From contig NW_026570234.1 of NCBI RefSeq assembly GCF_019649055.1, positions 1,364,001 to 1,428,000 of the forward strand: DNA of 64,000 nucleotides, written 5' to 3'. The position numbers and the translations under genes were made by a program. Numbering within the stretch: position 1 is the stretch's first letter; every line of letters starts with the position of its first letter. Source of the stretch: Paramacrobiotus metropolitanus. Its lineage: Eukaryota > Tardigrada > Eutardigrada > Parachela > Macrobiotidae. This document shows positions 36,101-48,700 of the stretch, piece after piece. Below the pieces are notes generated by a model that did no database searches, had not been told where the DNA came from, and saw nothing but the letters and a program-made list of their open reading frames with translations.

Positions 36101-39100
36101 TTTCAAAAAATATTTTTGCAACAAAAAGAAGTTGCAAAGAAGGCGAATTAAAGTTTTTCTGGACAATGCATGATCCGGGTATTGTATCAGCATAAAACTT
36201 AACAATTTATTGTAGGTGGTTCAATTATGATTCACGTATTTATAGTGGCATTACAATCAGTGCAAGGGATGAATTAAATTACAGGGGAAGAAGCAATTTT
36301 CCCATCAGTGCAAAAAAAGAGCAAACTGGCAACTGCGCACAGACAGATGCAGTCTAATAGCAGCTATTTGCGCAATCAAGTGGAGGAAACCTTAAATCAA
36401 TGCAGATAATAATTGAGTTAAGGATATTGACGCCTTCCGCGATATACGTGATGAAAGTTTAATAAAAGTGTGCGGAGGATAAATGTCACAACTCCTGGCA
36501 TTTACATATCCTGCGCCTGGCGACGATGGCGTTATACTACGCATGCGATTATATTGTATTGCAAAAGGCTATGTATATGGCGGCGGCGCGTACCTGTTTG
36601 CACACATAGATCATATTACGCCTGCTTGATGATCCGCTAAATCAACGTGGGCAGTATCGATGGCTAAGGCAGATATCTGCCGACGACGATAATGCTGAGG
36701 GAAGATTTCCATAATTTTTTTCCTGCTCACTGGTGAGAATGCCGAACTGGATCAGTTGTGGCGCTGCATGGTAGAGAAACATTAAAATTGCCTGCGCCAA
36801 GGTTCTTCCGCTGCACAAGAGGCGACAAATACACACACGGCACTGCTCTCACTCGCTGTAGTGCCTATTCGCTTTCTATGTGTACGCATGTGCTTGAGTT
36901 CGGGAAAAAAGATAGGAAGAACTACTCAAGCAAAAAGGGACGATGCACTCCAGTACATAATGTTGGGATTCGCATTGGCCAGCACGTATATAGATATATG
37001 CACGCTTACAAAATGCAGCATAGAATGGCAGCAGCAGTTGTCGAAGATGCAAAGCATAACGATGTTATTTTGCGGGTACGACCAACGTAATATAACATCC
37101 AAAAAATGGGTTCGTCTCAACGACGTATAGATAGATGGGTTAAGAAGTTTGGCTCAAGTCGATTGGATGAAAGTTTATGTCGTATGTACCCAGCATTCCG
37201 GAAGCTATTAACTACTGAAGTGTAGTAATAATGCCCCAGAATGCCACCGAACTAATCGCGGGCATCTTTCTTTGGATGCCAATGCAGTACTGCAAGGTAT
37301 TACCATATTCCGAGTTGTATGGGATCAAGCTGCAACTGGATAGATTTGGGATAAAATACAATGTGGGTAAACACGTATTACGCAGGCATTCAGTAACGTA
37401 CGGCATGCACATTGGAATATTATGGATATATGGAAATGCATATATGTGTATGTACCACATGCCGGATCGTACAAAAAGTACGTTACAAACGGGACCTATC
37501 TGTATTATCGTATCCCAATAATTTTCACATGTAGCTCGTGTATGAGGGAACTATAGTATACGAATGGAGGTGGAAAAAGCACCGACACAGGCAAACTTGT
37601 ATTGTTGATTCACTGCAATCATTATACGTTGCGTATGGGCACGGTACCGGCATGCGATCAGGCGACTTTGTGTCGCTGTATTATTAATAATTGCATGTCA
37701 ACGTAACCCCTGGATTAGCACAGCTGCTACATTAGTCATATAATTTTTTAATTTTCATGTCAGATAATTATATGCATAGATATTATAGCGAATTATGTTA
37801 ATTGTAAACGATTCATTGCATTTAATTTATTGCCTTCATTCGCTCCATCGACAGTACTAAGCACATTACCATTCTTAAGTACCAAGAATTTTTGGGGTAC
37901 ATTAATTTTTGTAGAGTTCTAATAACCGCAGTTTTGTGTTCCGGTGAAATTTAATCAGTCAAGTTACAGATTAAAACTGACAAACTTTATATCTGTATTT
38001 GTAAAAAATTTACACATATGTTTTACCTAAAACTCATAGTCTCGTACGTTCTTAAGCCAGATTTTCTGCAAACTCTGAAATTTAGGTTTCAATACAGATG
38101 ATCGTGAATTTGCACGATAATTGTTGCCAATTTCTCTAAATCCTTTGCATTGGGCCTGAGTGGCAATTAACTCTTTGCGTTTATGTCTGCGAATATGTTA
38201 CACGATATGGCAGTAGTGACAGAATCACGAAAGGTAATACTACACACAACTGATTTGGAGGGATTCATATATACTGGGCATCTCAAACGGCATAATTATA
38301 AATTTTGTAAATCAGCGGTTGTATTGCTGTCTTCGTTATTGTAGCGTCAGAAGATAGACTAGTAAGAATGATATGATTGAATATTGACAAACAATAACGC
38401 AAAATACTGTAAGCACTAACATGGTTGGAATTTTATCTACTCGTAGGAGAAAAACTGATTCTGGTAATGGTGTTGCAAAGCCATAGGAACACAACATTTT
38501 TGTTTCTCTTATTGTACACCTTCTCCGTATTACGTTGCCGGGGTTGCCGCCAAATCACAGTAACAAGTTATGCATTATTTCGCACGAAATCAAATTAATA
38601 TGGAAAACTGAACATAAAGGCGCCAAGTATGCAACGTATGCATCATCTACCTGATGTTAGCACGTACAATTTTACCAGTTTCAACGATTTTTGATTTGCA
38701 CATCCTCATAAGTATATTGGACGTTTGATATTATTTAACACATCGTACTGCGTTAGGCTGTACAATATTCACACGCTACATGCATTGTCACGTTGGCTAG
38801 CTACATTGTGGCAGGAAGTATATCGACATGAATTTTTCCCGCAGATTGTTTTCCATTATATTTTATTAACTATCCAGTTTTAGGTGCGCTAGTATCTATA
38901 TCTACCAGTAGAGATATATAATAATGTTTTGTTAATCGCGCTAACTTTATTACATAAACAGCAGCCAAATGACGGACATATACCATAATTTTTAATGTGA
39001 TATATATTAAAAGTTAAATTTTAAGTTATTTTCGGCATTTTCGTGATTCTGTAATAGTCGTGAGTATTCAAAAATTCAGGAGACCCCAGCAATCACACTT

Positions 39101-40751
39101 GCAAGTGAATGATACATACTCATAGCTTAACCCAGGATCATCGCATAATGGTAACGTTGTGTAATCACTAAAATACTGAAACTGCGTCAGTCAACCAGCA
39201 GAGATGTGTGAGCGTAGTGTGTATGGGGGATACGTATCCCTCTGGTAATAACACCACGAACTAGTGCTTGCAGCATTATCCCTTTTTCGCGATCAGCTGC
39301 TCATACCGGGCTGGGGAATACGGAGTACAATGGATATGGTGTTGTCAGCGGGTGGAAGGGAGGCATTATTGTGCCCGCCAGCACTACAAAGCATACTGCT
39401 CTGCTGCATATATAACCCAACCGGAAAAGACAGCACACAGGGAGGGAACAGGCGCGCTCCCGGTCGCCGTGAATGAAGTCGTCCGTTTAACATCTCTCTA
39501 ATGATACAGTACGACACAAGATATTAATACAAAAGCGGCGTCCCCACGCGTACCACACAAGAATGCCCACCCGATGAAAAATAATACCACCAGCACACGG
39601 CCACATGTCACACAAAAATTCCTTTGCGCAGTCTATTCATGGTCTGTGGATGCTGGTTGCAATCAAGGGGGGAATGACTGTGCAAGCGGCTTATGCTTAT
39701 ACCATAACATGGATTGAATAGTTTGTGTTTTTCCATGGAGCTGTGATGTAACGAGCTGGATCATTAGTTCGTTTCCAACTGGAACTAAAAGATCAATCGG
39801 ACAAAATGATTTTATACTCGTAGTGCTCGCGTATTTATGTACTAACCAAACTTGAACTCGGTCATGAAGAACTGTAATTTGAGATTGTCCTGATATTGCA
39901 GTTTCGTAAGTTATTATCTGTAGATTAATTTGAAATGCTGTATTGCAGGAGTTCAGAAACGGTTATATGATTATATGTACAGTGCATGTGGTGGCCAAAT
40001 TACGTAATCCTGGATCGTGAGGCCCGAAGGTCATATTACTTTCACTTTTAACGCATTACACACTATTAATGAAAAATAAAGTAAAAAATTTCAGATTTGT
40101 TACTGCGAGCCGGCAGTGAACGATGTAGCCGGAAAGGGCTAATTCAAAAATAGTTTTTACTTTACCACGCATGCAATAGGGAAGTCTTTTCAGCGCCAAC
40201 ATAGAGTTTTGAACTGCAGATAATGGAGATTTGAGCTTTTTGCGGTGATTATTCTATTCTATTAGCAAGCAGGCATTTATAAAAGTCAACTTTAGCGCAA
40301 AAGTCGTTTGGGCACTGAGCCCTTATGGAGTGGTTACGGACGGGGGCGGAAAATTAGCAATCGACCAATGGTGACACAGAAGTCTAGTGTTAGTAATTTA
40401 GTACATAATTATTGTGTCACTGCGTACCTACCACGGTGTAAAAATTAAAACTTCAGTGACGAACAATCACAACAAATCAATACGCATGTATGTAATTAGC
40501 ACGCACGCCGACAAAAAAAAGAATCCGATAAACCGACCCAAGCAATTAAGAGTAAAGCGAAATGCAGACAAGAAAATTCTGGATATCTATCTAGAGTAGT
40601 ATCTACGTTACTACGTAATATTATTTCATTCAGCTGCAAGCAAAATTTGGTAGCCGTCACTAAAGAACAAAGAAAAAAGCGGCAGTATTCATGTAAACAG
40701 TCTAGGGTAGCTGCTGCTGGGATCGCTGAATGTTGCTGTAGCCAGGTCGCT
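30194..40751. other. Ten-kilobase gene-poor stretch
   Basis: I found no exon with recognisable protein similarity and no chain of phase-compatible exons. The left end must hold the promoter of the chloride-channel gene. Visible items are (CG)n/(GT)n simple sequence near 31150-31173 and 31563-31577, and otherwise A/T-rich DNA. Some open frames around 36640-37520 and 39260-39520 sit in less A/T-rich DNA but overlap on both strands and show no motif. Non-coding RNA genes or distal enhancers cannot be excluded. Confidence 0.5.
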
Positions 40752-41408
40752 TCAGATCTTCAGATATGCCGTGGGATAGGTCCGAGAAAGTGGCCATTGT
40801 GGCGGAAAGCTGGGCTTAACGAGTGTAAAATTGTTAATGAGCCGACGAACCACGGGATCTTGTGGAATTTCCTCTTTTCCTTCATGCTGCTGCGCCACTG
40901 TATCCTGCATCCGGTGCACCTTGTCTCGATGTTGTTGGAACTGTTTCCGGAGCTCTTGCATTTGCTCTCGACTGATGCCCACAGCCGTGTCATGATTGGC
41001 CAGAAAGCGTTCGCAGTAATGCTCCCACCAAAGCTGCACTTTCAAGCGTTGTATATCGGCTGATTCATCGATCGGCGCCATTTCTTGCCGGAATTCTTCG
41101 CGGATTTGCTCCAAGCGCTCGGGTGAAAAGTGAAGAGGGCGAAAAGCTGCAGTGAGATACCCCTTGACCGCGTCTGCGGCGTGAATTTCTTCTTCGAAAG
41201 CTGCTTCTTCTTCTTGTGCTTGGGTTTTCTGTACGGTCTCCTCCATCTGTTCCCGTAGTTCGCGCATTCGTTCCGGACTGATCTGGTATGGAGTACTTTG
41301 AAACGGGTTGGTGTTAGCTGTGGGGAATGTTGTGTCAATCTTCGCTTCGGCGGCTTGCAAACATCCGAAATTCCCTGGTACATAAAGCGCGGTCGTCAAT
41401 ATTTTCAT
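40752..41408 (-). CDS. Unknown single-exon protein with three Arg/Glu helix repeats
   Basis: An intact 218-codon frame starts at a true ATG at 41408. I do not recognise the family. Three copies of one motif are visible: ISPERMRELREQMEE (about residues 43-57), FSPERLEQIREEFRQ (about 93-107) and ISREQMQELRKQFQQ (about 145-159). Each has the form S-(P/R)-E-(R/Q)-(M/L)-x-(E/Q)-(L/I)-R-x-(Q/E)-(M/F) and is spaced by roughly 50 residues. Each would form a short amphipathic helix capped by Ser-Pro/Arg. The first 20 or so residues are mildly hydrophobic with few acidic residues (MKILTTALYVPGNFG), so a mitochondrial or secretory signal is possible but not clear. The rest is charged and helical. The internal repeat makes chance unlikely. 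No neighbour suggests a role. Confidence 0.65.
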   Translation of the reverse strand: MKILTTALYVPGNFGCLQAAEAKIDTTFPTANTNPFQSTPYQISPERMRELREQMEETVQKTQAQEEEAAFEEEIHAADAVKGYLTAAFRPLHFSPERLEQIREEFRQEMAPIDESADIQRLKVQLWWEHYCERFLANHDTAVGISREQMQELRKQFQQHRDKVHRMQDTVAQQHEGKEEIPQDPVVRRLINNFTLVKPSFPPQWPLSRTYPTAYLKI

Positions 41409-44400
41409 ACGTGTACGTTTTTTAATGTAAACAACAGCGAAACAACATTATAGTGCACTCAAATTATGTGCTAAGCCAGTGCCGCTCTAAAATAGTGCAT
41501 TCTACTGGCGTAGCTTTAATTAAGTATTTCAATTGAATATCAAAATTTTGTAGTACGCTACAAGTATCAGAATGCAATCACTATTTATAGCTGTAAAAGA
41601 CGTAAATCTGACCAACGATGAGAAAAATACATATGATCTGCGTGCTACATATATCGGTTTGTGTTCGAACATATATACTCGTATTTTCTCCTTACCGAGG
41701 TTCGTGAAAACAGATGCAAGAAAACATAAAAATGAGACCAGATGCATCGTCTTTTTATTGTGCACAGTTACAAACACAAAGACAATTGTCTCCACATTAA
41801 AACTGTTTCCGGTTAAGCGGTTATTGTGACTGCCGTACGACTGACGAAGAGCAGCTTTCCAAACGCACATTAAATAATCTAGAGCAACCAGCAGAACTAA
41901 AGGTCACGGGACTAAATTCAGAACTAAAGTCAACCAATGTATGCACCGTATACTAATCGGGCAACAGGAACGTCCAATTCTAAACGGAAAAATAGCCTGC
42001 AGTCCCTAACTTTGGCGATAACTCTACTTTTCACAATTTCCAGACCAATGATTGATTTTATATTGTATCTATCTACCTACAATACGCTACGACTCTACGA
42101 GGATCCATTGGTTTTCTGGCGTCTGTCACGACACCAAAGATAGCCGAACTTTGGGTGCAACCTACAGTACCATCATAATGAATAATGTCTCGGAAGCAAT
42201 CAGACTAAAAAGAAATGACTTTATTCGTGGCGCGACTTTTGTTTCGCGTTCACTTTCGTCGCCGAATTGGTGGCGCTAGTTTATCGCCATCATTGAAACG
42301 AATACAGATACTGTACTCTGTACATTGTTTTAATTAACTTACCAATTTGCAACGAGTTCCTCTATTTCGCTTCGTCTTTCCAGGTTATAGTTACTGTATA
42401 CCGTTAGTTTCTTAAACCAAGTATCGACTGGCTCGTTTATCGAAATATGCACTTAAAAGTAGTACGCGTACGATAACAATAGGCAGTACTTTGTATATTC
42501 ACTAAACAGATTTCTTTAGAAAAGAATAGAAGCTGGGCAAATTTTTTTAAATTACGTGCAATAAAAAGGCGACGTTGCGAACTGCAAAACTAAAACCCGC
42601 ATTGGTTGATAAAGGTCCCGAAAAAGGAAATGGCTGTTGTCCCCCCTTAAACCCCTTTCACTCCTTCGGCTATTGTCACCCCCTTTTTAAAAATCGAATT
42701 TATCACCCACTTATGACTTACCATTAGGTTATTGTCGCCGCCTCTTTGACTGCTGCCAATATAGCCTAAGGTGGTGACAAGCGGTGACAATAGTCACACC
42801 TTCAGAAAAAATCATTATTTATTTCAAACTTGTACAAGCAAATGTCATTTAAACTTAAATTCAAACACTCATAACTAAAACCAGTAGAGCAACTAGCTCG
42901 GTGAAAGCTCGGAGTGTGACACAACTGGCTGAAAACAGTAAGCATAAGCGGCGGATGCATGCTTTCGTTGAGGAAAGGGATATTTCTATCCGGTGGCAGC
43001 CGAGGCGCTGAGAATATTCGGTAAGGCCTTTCCGAAATGCTCGTTTTATCGGCGAAAAACCCGCGAAGCGGCCGGAGAGCCGCGATCGAGAGCTTTCTTG
43101 CGACAGCGCTTAATTATAAGTTTAGCGGTAGTGAGATCAGGAAATGCAGCAGCAGTAGTATTGGGAACGCTGAATGCGCGTCGACTATGACCAACAAAGA
43201 GAATTCGGAAAAATGGTTTTGCAGATGTTCGAAAAATCACAAAAATGGTTACCGGTATATTCAGTTTTGTTTTTTGCTTTACGAGCTGTAGGGGCACGAA
43301 AAATAAACAGAATTAGAATACCTCCACCAGCCCGATTTATTTGCGTCTGATCAATTTGTAGGTTACACAATTCCTCGTAAATCAAAACTATACAGAATCA
43401 GCAAAACTGATCCCAGTTAACACAGCGGAGGTATTTGCAAGGCCGGACGAACTATTTGACCAGTGTCCAGCCGAGAAAAGCCATTAGGGTGTGTCGTTGG
43501 GATGTGCATCCGATATTTGAACAAGCAATGCATCTCTGATTGTCGATGTGGCAAAGCGGTTGTACCTTTGTGTTTAGTACATTTCACTTGCTATTGTGCT
43601 GAAGTAATGTTGCTTTACATGTAACAGGTCGTTTTTCCCTCCAACCCACCCTCTTTTGCGAGGAGACGGGGGTTGTTTTGGCAAGGACGAAGGGCCGGTT
43701 GCGCCGGTGACTCATGTTCAGAAGCTATGTCTTCACCCATTGGCCAAGGATCAAATAAAGATAATTCAGTACGCGCCGTCGTTGTTGTTGACGTAGTCTG
43801 CGTTAATAGCAGTTATTCGCGAACGCGTGCTCCATTGCAGGGACGTGTTCGGTTGTTCAATTAAACCTTTCTGCATACCATAAGGTTTTATGAAATTAAG
43901 CCCGCAAAATGCGCCTTAACAATTTCTCCGATGGATACCGAAGCAGTCTGTGACAGTACTGCATTGGATGCCCAAATTAAAAGCCCATTAACGCTTGTCG
44001 AGCTCGCTCGCGATCGTTTGTTGCCGCTTGTGGATGCCGGGGCAAGTGATCATGGTCAGCCTGGGTGATGTCCAGACGACGCACTGAAGGGCGGTCGCCG
44101 GTCACCAGGTGTATGATACGAGCCGCGCCGGACACCCCTTTAATCACCATAAATGAACAAATTCACAGAATCAATGGCAAATGAAGACAGAATCAAGGAA
44201 GAGTAACGAAAAAACAAGCATCCGCTATGCGGGTATACGGTAGGACGCATCTGCTGTGCGTATGAATATGATGATAACGCATCTGCTGTGCGTGAAAGAG
44301 CGGCGGGAGGGAGGGCTGCATTTTTTCTGGTCGCGAAATAATAAGTTTGTGAATGACAACATGTCCATGGAGCACGCTGAAGGGAGCTTCAGGTGTTGCC

Positions 44401-45750
44401 TAGACACACTCGCTCGCTCTGCGTTAATCTCATTTAACGCTTGGGCGTTAAATGCTATAAGTGCACCTCTATAACGGACAAAAGAAAATGCACCTCAATA
44501 ATGGACATAAATGTCAGAAAATTTTCTAAATTACATAATAAAAAATTGCAAAAAAATATAATGCGTCGTAAAGAGGATTTAGAAAAAATGAAGGCATTGC
44601 AGAATATTTGTACAGCCCGTACGCGGGATTCCACCGATGTGGAGGCGCGTGACGGCGTCATAGATGAAACTTCCGTAACGGACACAGTGAAGCAAAGCGT
44701 TGGAGCTGAATTAAGAAGACCTTCTCTTCGCTCCGGTCAGTTAGTTTTGACATTTTTGTACTAGCAGGAAATCTGGAATCTGGATACGTGGGTGATCCTT
44801 TGTTCACAATGTACGAGTGCAGTCAGAATGGTCCGTTGTAAAGACAGAATCGAAGTATGACACAATCAGATGAGGCAGGGAACGCCGGAAGAATGCAGTT
44901 CCCGAAGAAATGGCTCACCTGTTTTATTCCATGGACGTACACACTTTTTTATACTACCTTTATAACGCTGTCGTGGAAATGCTTAGTCTTGTGAGCAGGA
45001 AGATATGAGACATGACTGGAGAGAGACTTGCTCTCACGCGGTTTTGAAGCAGCGTTAATTGAGGTGGTTAGGTGTAATTCGGCAACTGCTGAGATACGTT
45101 GAACGTGAGACCAAATCAGTGGAATGGCTCCAACGATCTTGATTGTTTTTCAACATCTAAATTCAAAGTATGTATTTTAGGTAGTGTGACCACAAATGCT
45201 TTTCATTGTTGAGCTGGTAGTTATTGCTTAAGATAAAATGTGCATTTTTCCACTTCGTTTTATACTCATGGTCAGTATAAACGTTTTCAACCTGTAATGA
45301 GAAAATAAAACCGCCGCTATATTCGACACTACATATTTAGCCACTGTTTATGAGAAAACTTCCATAAAACTGCGATCTTCTGAACGGACCAACAACACAT
45401 GGAAATAATACTGCGCATTCAACTGCAGCCATGCCATTAGGACTCAGGAACAAAAAAACTCAAATGATGTACATTAAAACTCCAGCCATAACGATTAATA
45501 CGCATTACAAGAAACACGCACTGATCCCTTGAGTAACAGACCATGAACTAATTTAAAAGAGCCACCATCACCAGAACAAATCTTTAAATTTACATTTTGT
45601 ATCAGGATAGACTATAATGACTAATGAGTGCAAAAAGAAGCATGTTGCCGCCGGTAAAACCTCCACGTAACGGCAAACTCGCGTTGGACGTTCCATTATA
45701 CAAAGGTCATGACGTACAGTTTCTGTGTCCGAAATTACGTTTCAATCATT
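41409..45750. other. Intergenic region with repeats, no recognised gene
   Basis: No gene is recognised. Contents include an 11-bp inverted pair (CTATTGTCACC near 42671 and GGTGACAATAG near 42784), a GC-richer patch at about 43640-44150 with a 45-codon ORF on the plus strand (43931-44068), a 17-nt direct repeat (44245-44261 and 44277-44293), and a lysine-rich frame beginning at ATG 44502 and ending at 44764. None shows a known motif. Confidence 0.5.
44245..44293. repeat. 17-nt direct repeat, two copies 32 nt apart
   Basis: ACGCATCTGCTGTGCGT occurs at 44245-44261 and 44277-44293. Each copy is itself partly palindromic (ACGCA...TGCGT). A similar near-duplicate, TGCACCTCTATAACGGACA versus TGCACCTCAATAATGGACA, lies about 200 nt to the right. 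Confidence 0.65.
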
Positions 45751-48700
45751 TCAGATATTATCATCCCATTCCAGATCGGTCTTTATTCGAGAATCCTTGC
45801 TCTTGGCGAACGCTTCCGTGCAGCTCTGACTGCGTCGAATGGTGGGTGACTGGGGGACGATCATGTCGCATCGGTTGGGTTTAGAGCATTCTTCGCATTC
45901 GTTGGCCGAGTCCTCATCCTCCAGCACATGACCGTGATGACAATCCTCGTGTTCCTTCTCTTCGTCGGTTAGATCATCGTCATGAACATGATAGTCCTCC
46001 TCGTTGTCCACGTCATCTTCATATTCGCCTTCCGAGCCGGCTTGCATCACCTGCGCAAAGACCATCATCCATCATCATAAACTATACATGCATATGGCTA
46101 AAGTTTTTATATGGATACTATGTATTAAAAAATTGTTTGGGCCAGGCATAAAGCAACAATTAATCATCAATTCCTTTACATAAAAAACTTTTTTCCTCCA
46201 CTTTAATTCAGCAAGTTAATTATTATTTAAAAAACTTCAAACTGAGTACTGAATGCAAAAGGACTTACAACGGTGCTGTCGATTTAAAATTTATACAGTA
46301 TTGTACAGATACAATATTCCAATAGTCAAAAATGATTTTCGCATAGTATAAAAACATACAGTAGAAATGTAGAATCAAATAACTGTGAAGAAAAGCAACA
46401 ATGTGATTAACACGTGCAAAGCATTGCAACTTATTAGCCTGCGATGCACAACAAAGTCTCGCATGTGCAATCAGTGCCAACAACCTTACTTCAAGTGGAT
46501 TGACTGTAATGGACATTCCTTCATCATCCCACTTCATATCCGGCTTTTGCTTGGATGCGGTGCCCCTTTCTAAGTCATCCTCCATGTCGTCTTCGTCATC
46601 AAAGTCATGATTCTCACACTGACGCGATTTACTGCTCAGTGACTTACGGAGCTTCCGTAAGTTTTTTAATGAAACTTTTGACTTTTTCTTGCGATTATGC
46701 ATGGCTTGCAGGTCCGGTTCCGATGTGTTGCGAGATCTTAGGTGAATGCTGCGCAGTTTCAGCACTCCAATAAACACGATGAAAATGAAGAATGACACAC
46801 AGATCACCACAACCACGGTTATGGCAGCACCTAATGAACATGCAAGAATAGTATTAAGAAGATTAAAAAAGGGCAGCGTAGTACTCTTTACAAGAAATTT
46901 CCAACATAGTTTTATTCTATAATCATTTCTATACGCACCAGTGGAACTCATGTGACCGACATCGGAGCCGGTATGGAATTGAGGGACGGAAAAGACGGAA
47001 TGGGGACCGTACAATGCTTCGAATTCATGCTTCTTCAGCATAACTGGTTCTTTTAACTGTACATGCTCATTATGAGCTTGCAGCTGAGCTTTAGGCAGAC
47101 TGCGATGGACGACTGTGGGAATCTGTACTGGATGCATTAGCAGTTTCTCCAAATGTTCAAAGTTCTTTAAATCGACCTGCAGGCAAGAAACCTAATTAAC
47201 CTTTACCGTTTCAATGCTGAATAGATGTGATTGATTTGTTTTCTTCTTATTCCGGTTATCATTCCAGTGGATATAATTTTGTTTTGAATTGATCTACTCA
47301 ATAATTTCAGGCACCTGACAAGCATACCTCAAGAATATATTCGACAGAGGGGAATTTGCTGAACATCTCTGTGCAGAAAACCGCCACCTTCACACGGAGA
47401 TCGTTATACTTGGATATTTTGCCTTCGTCCAATTTCAGCCGGATATCGCGCAACACATTCAAGAATTCCGGTACTTCATTGTTGACACCCGACCCTTTAA
47501 TCACCCATTCCATTTCTCCCGTGGAGCGCTGACTCAACTGTACCACCATTCCCGCCGATCGTACCGCCCCCTCGGACACATTGAGGGTAACGCCCTCAAC
47601 GGCGCGCTCATTCTTCAGTCGAATGGTGCACGAGTCCAGCAGTACCACATCGCGTTCGAACTTGCGCACCATGGCCTCGTAATCGGTCTGGGTTAAACTG
47701 GTCTTCTGCTCCTGGGCCATGAGAACGGGCGAGGAAGCCCGCATAACGGAAATTGTCAGAGAGTCCAGAATCTTCACACCCATACGAAAAACATCCGGCT
47801 GCGGATTGTCCATGCCGTCGATGGTGAGCGTGCTGGGTCCACTAAGCGTCACGGTCGGCGGTACCGCTTCCGTGACCTTGAGGGTCAGACGCACATCGGG
47901 CAGGTCTTTCATTAGGCTAATGGTGGTATTGCCATCATTCGGCGCAGGAGCACAGCTGTAAAAATAAAATAAGCACGTACATGATGATTTAATCAAGAGG
48001 AAAACAGGTAGGCCAAGGAACGCTAAGTGGTCGGTACAATAGGTTGACTGGCTGATTCAATCATTTTTCACGGGATTATTAGGAAGGTTGGTCTCGACGC
48101 AGCGGATTTAATGGCGTGCATTTAATCAATTGAATTTCTCTCAAACTCCCACCGCTGCTTAATGCATTATTAATCAACCAACATGTTTTCTTGGGATTAC
48201 TGTTTTCCCCGACTGCAAGATGGAAAATGCAGGCGTGACGCAGTCTATCACTCAGAAAAATACCAGGGATTCGTGACCTTTTAATATCCTTTACACCCGG
48301 TGTGCCGGATATCTATGATCATGCGCAATTATCTTCCTCAGACAAATACTGTTTTCGAAGTAATTAATAATCTTAAAATAGACCTCATGAATTATTTACT
48401 TAAACACATATTAATTAAAAGCAAAGCTGAGCTAGGAACGCGGTATCCCGGTCTTTAGTCCTGCATGCGGTATGAACAGGCGAATGTGCAGGTAGCTTCT
48501 ACCGCTCCAAATCAGATTATGTCGACAATAACACAACTGGCAGTGCTAATGAATTACCATAAAAACTATAATTCATTAGTTTTTCTTAAGGAAGGAAACA
48601 CGGTTAATAATTACTACAGCATCGTTTCCATTGATGACATTTCGATACCCATGCCATATATCGTAAGGTCAATGCTCACGGCTTCCCGTTACATGAGGGG

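Noticed and set aside
36758-37090. A 110-codon plus-strand frame in the gene desert
   Set aside because: The frame begins at a non-ATG codon, overlaps other frames on both strands, and shows no motif or splice context.
40647-41063. A 138-codon plus-strand frame
   Set aside because: It is antisense to the better-supported 218-codon minus-strand gene, which has a real ATG and internal protein repeats.
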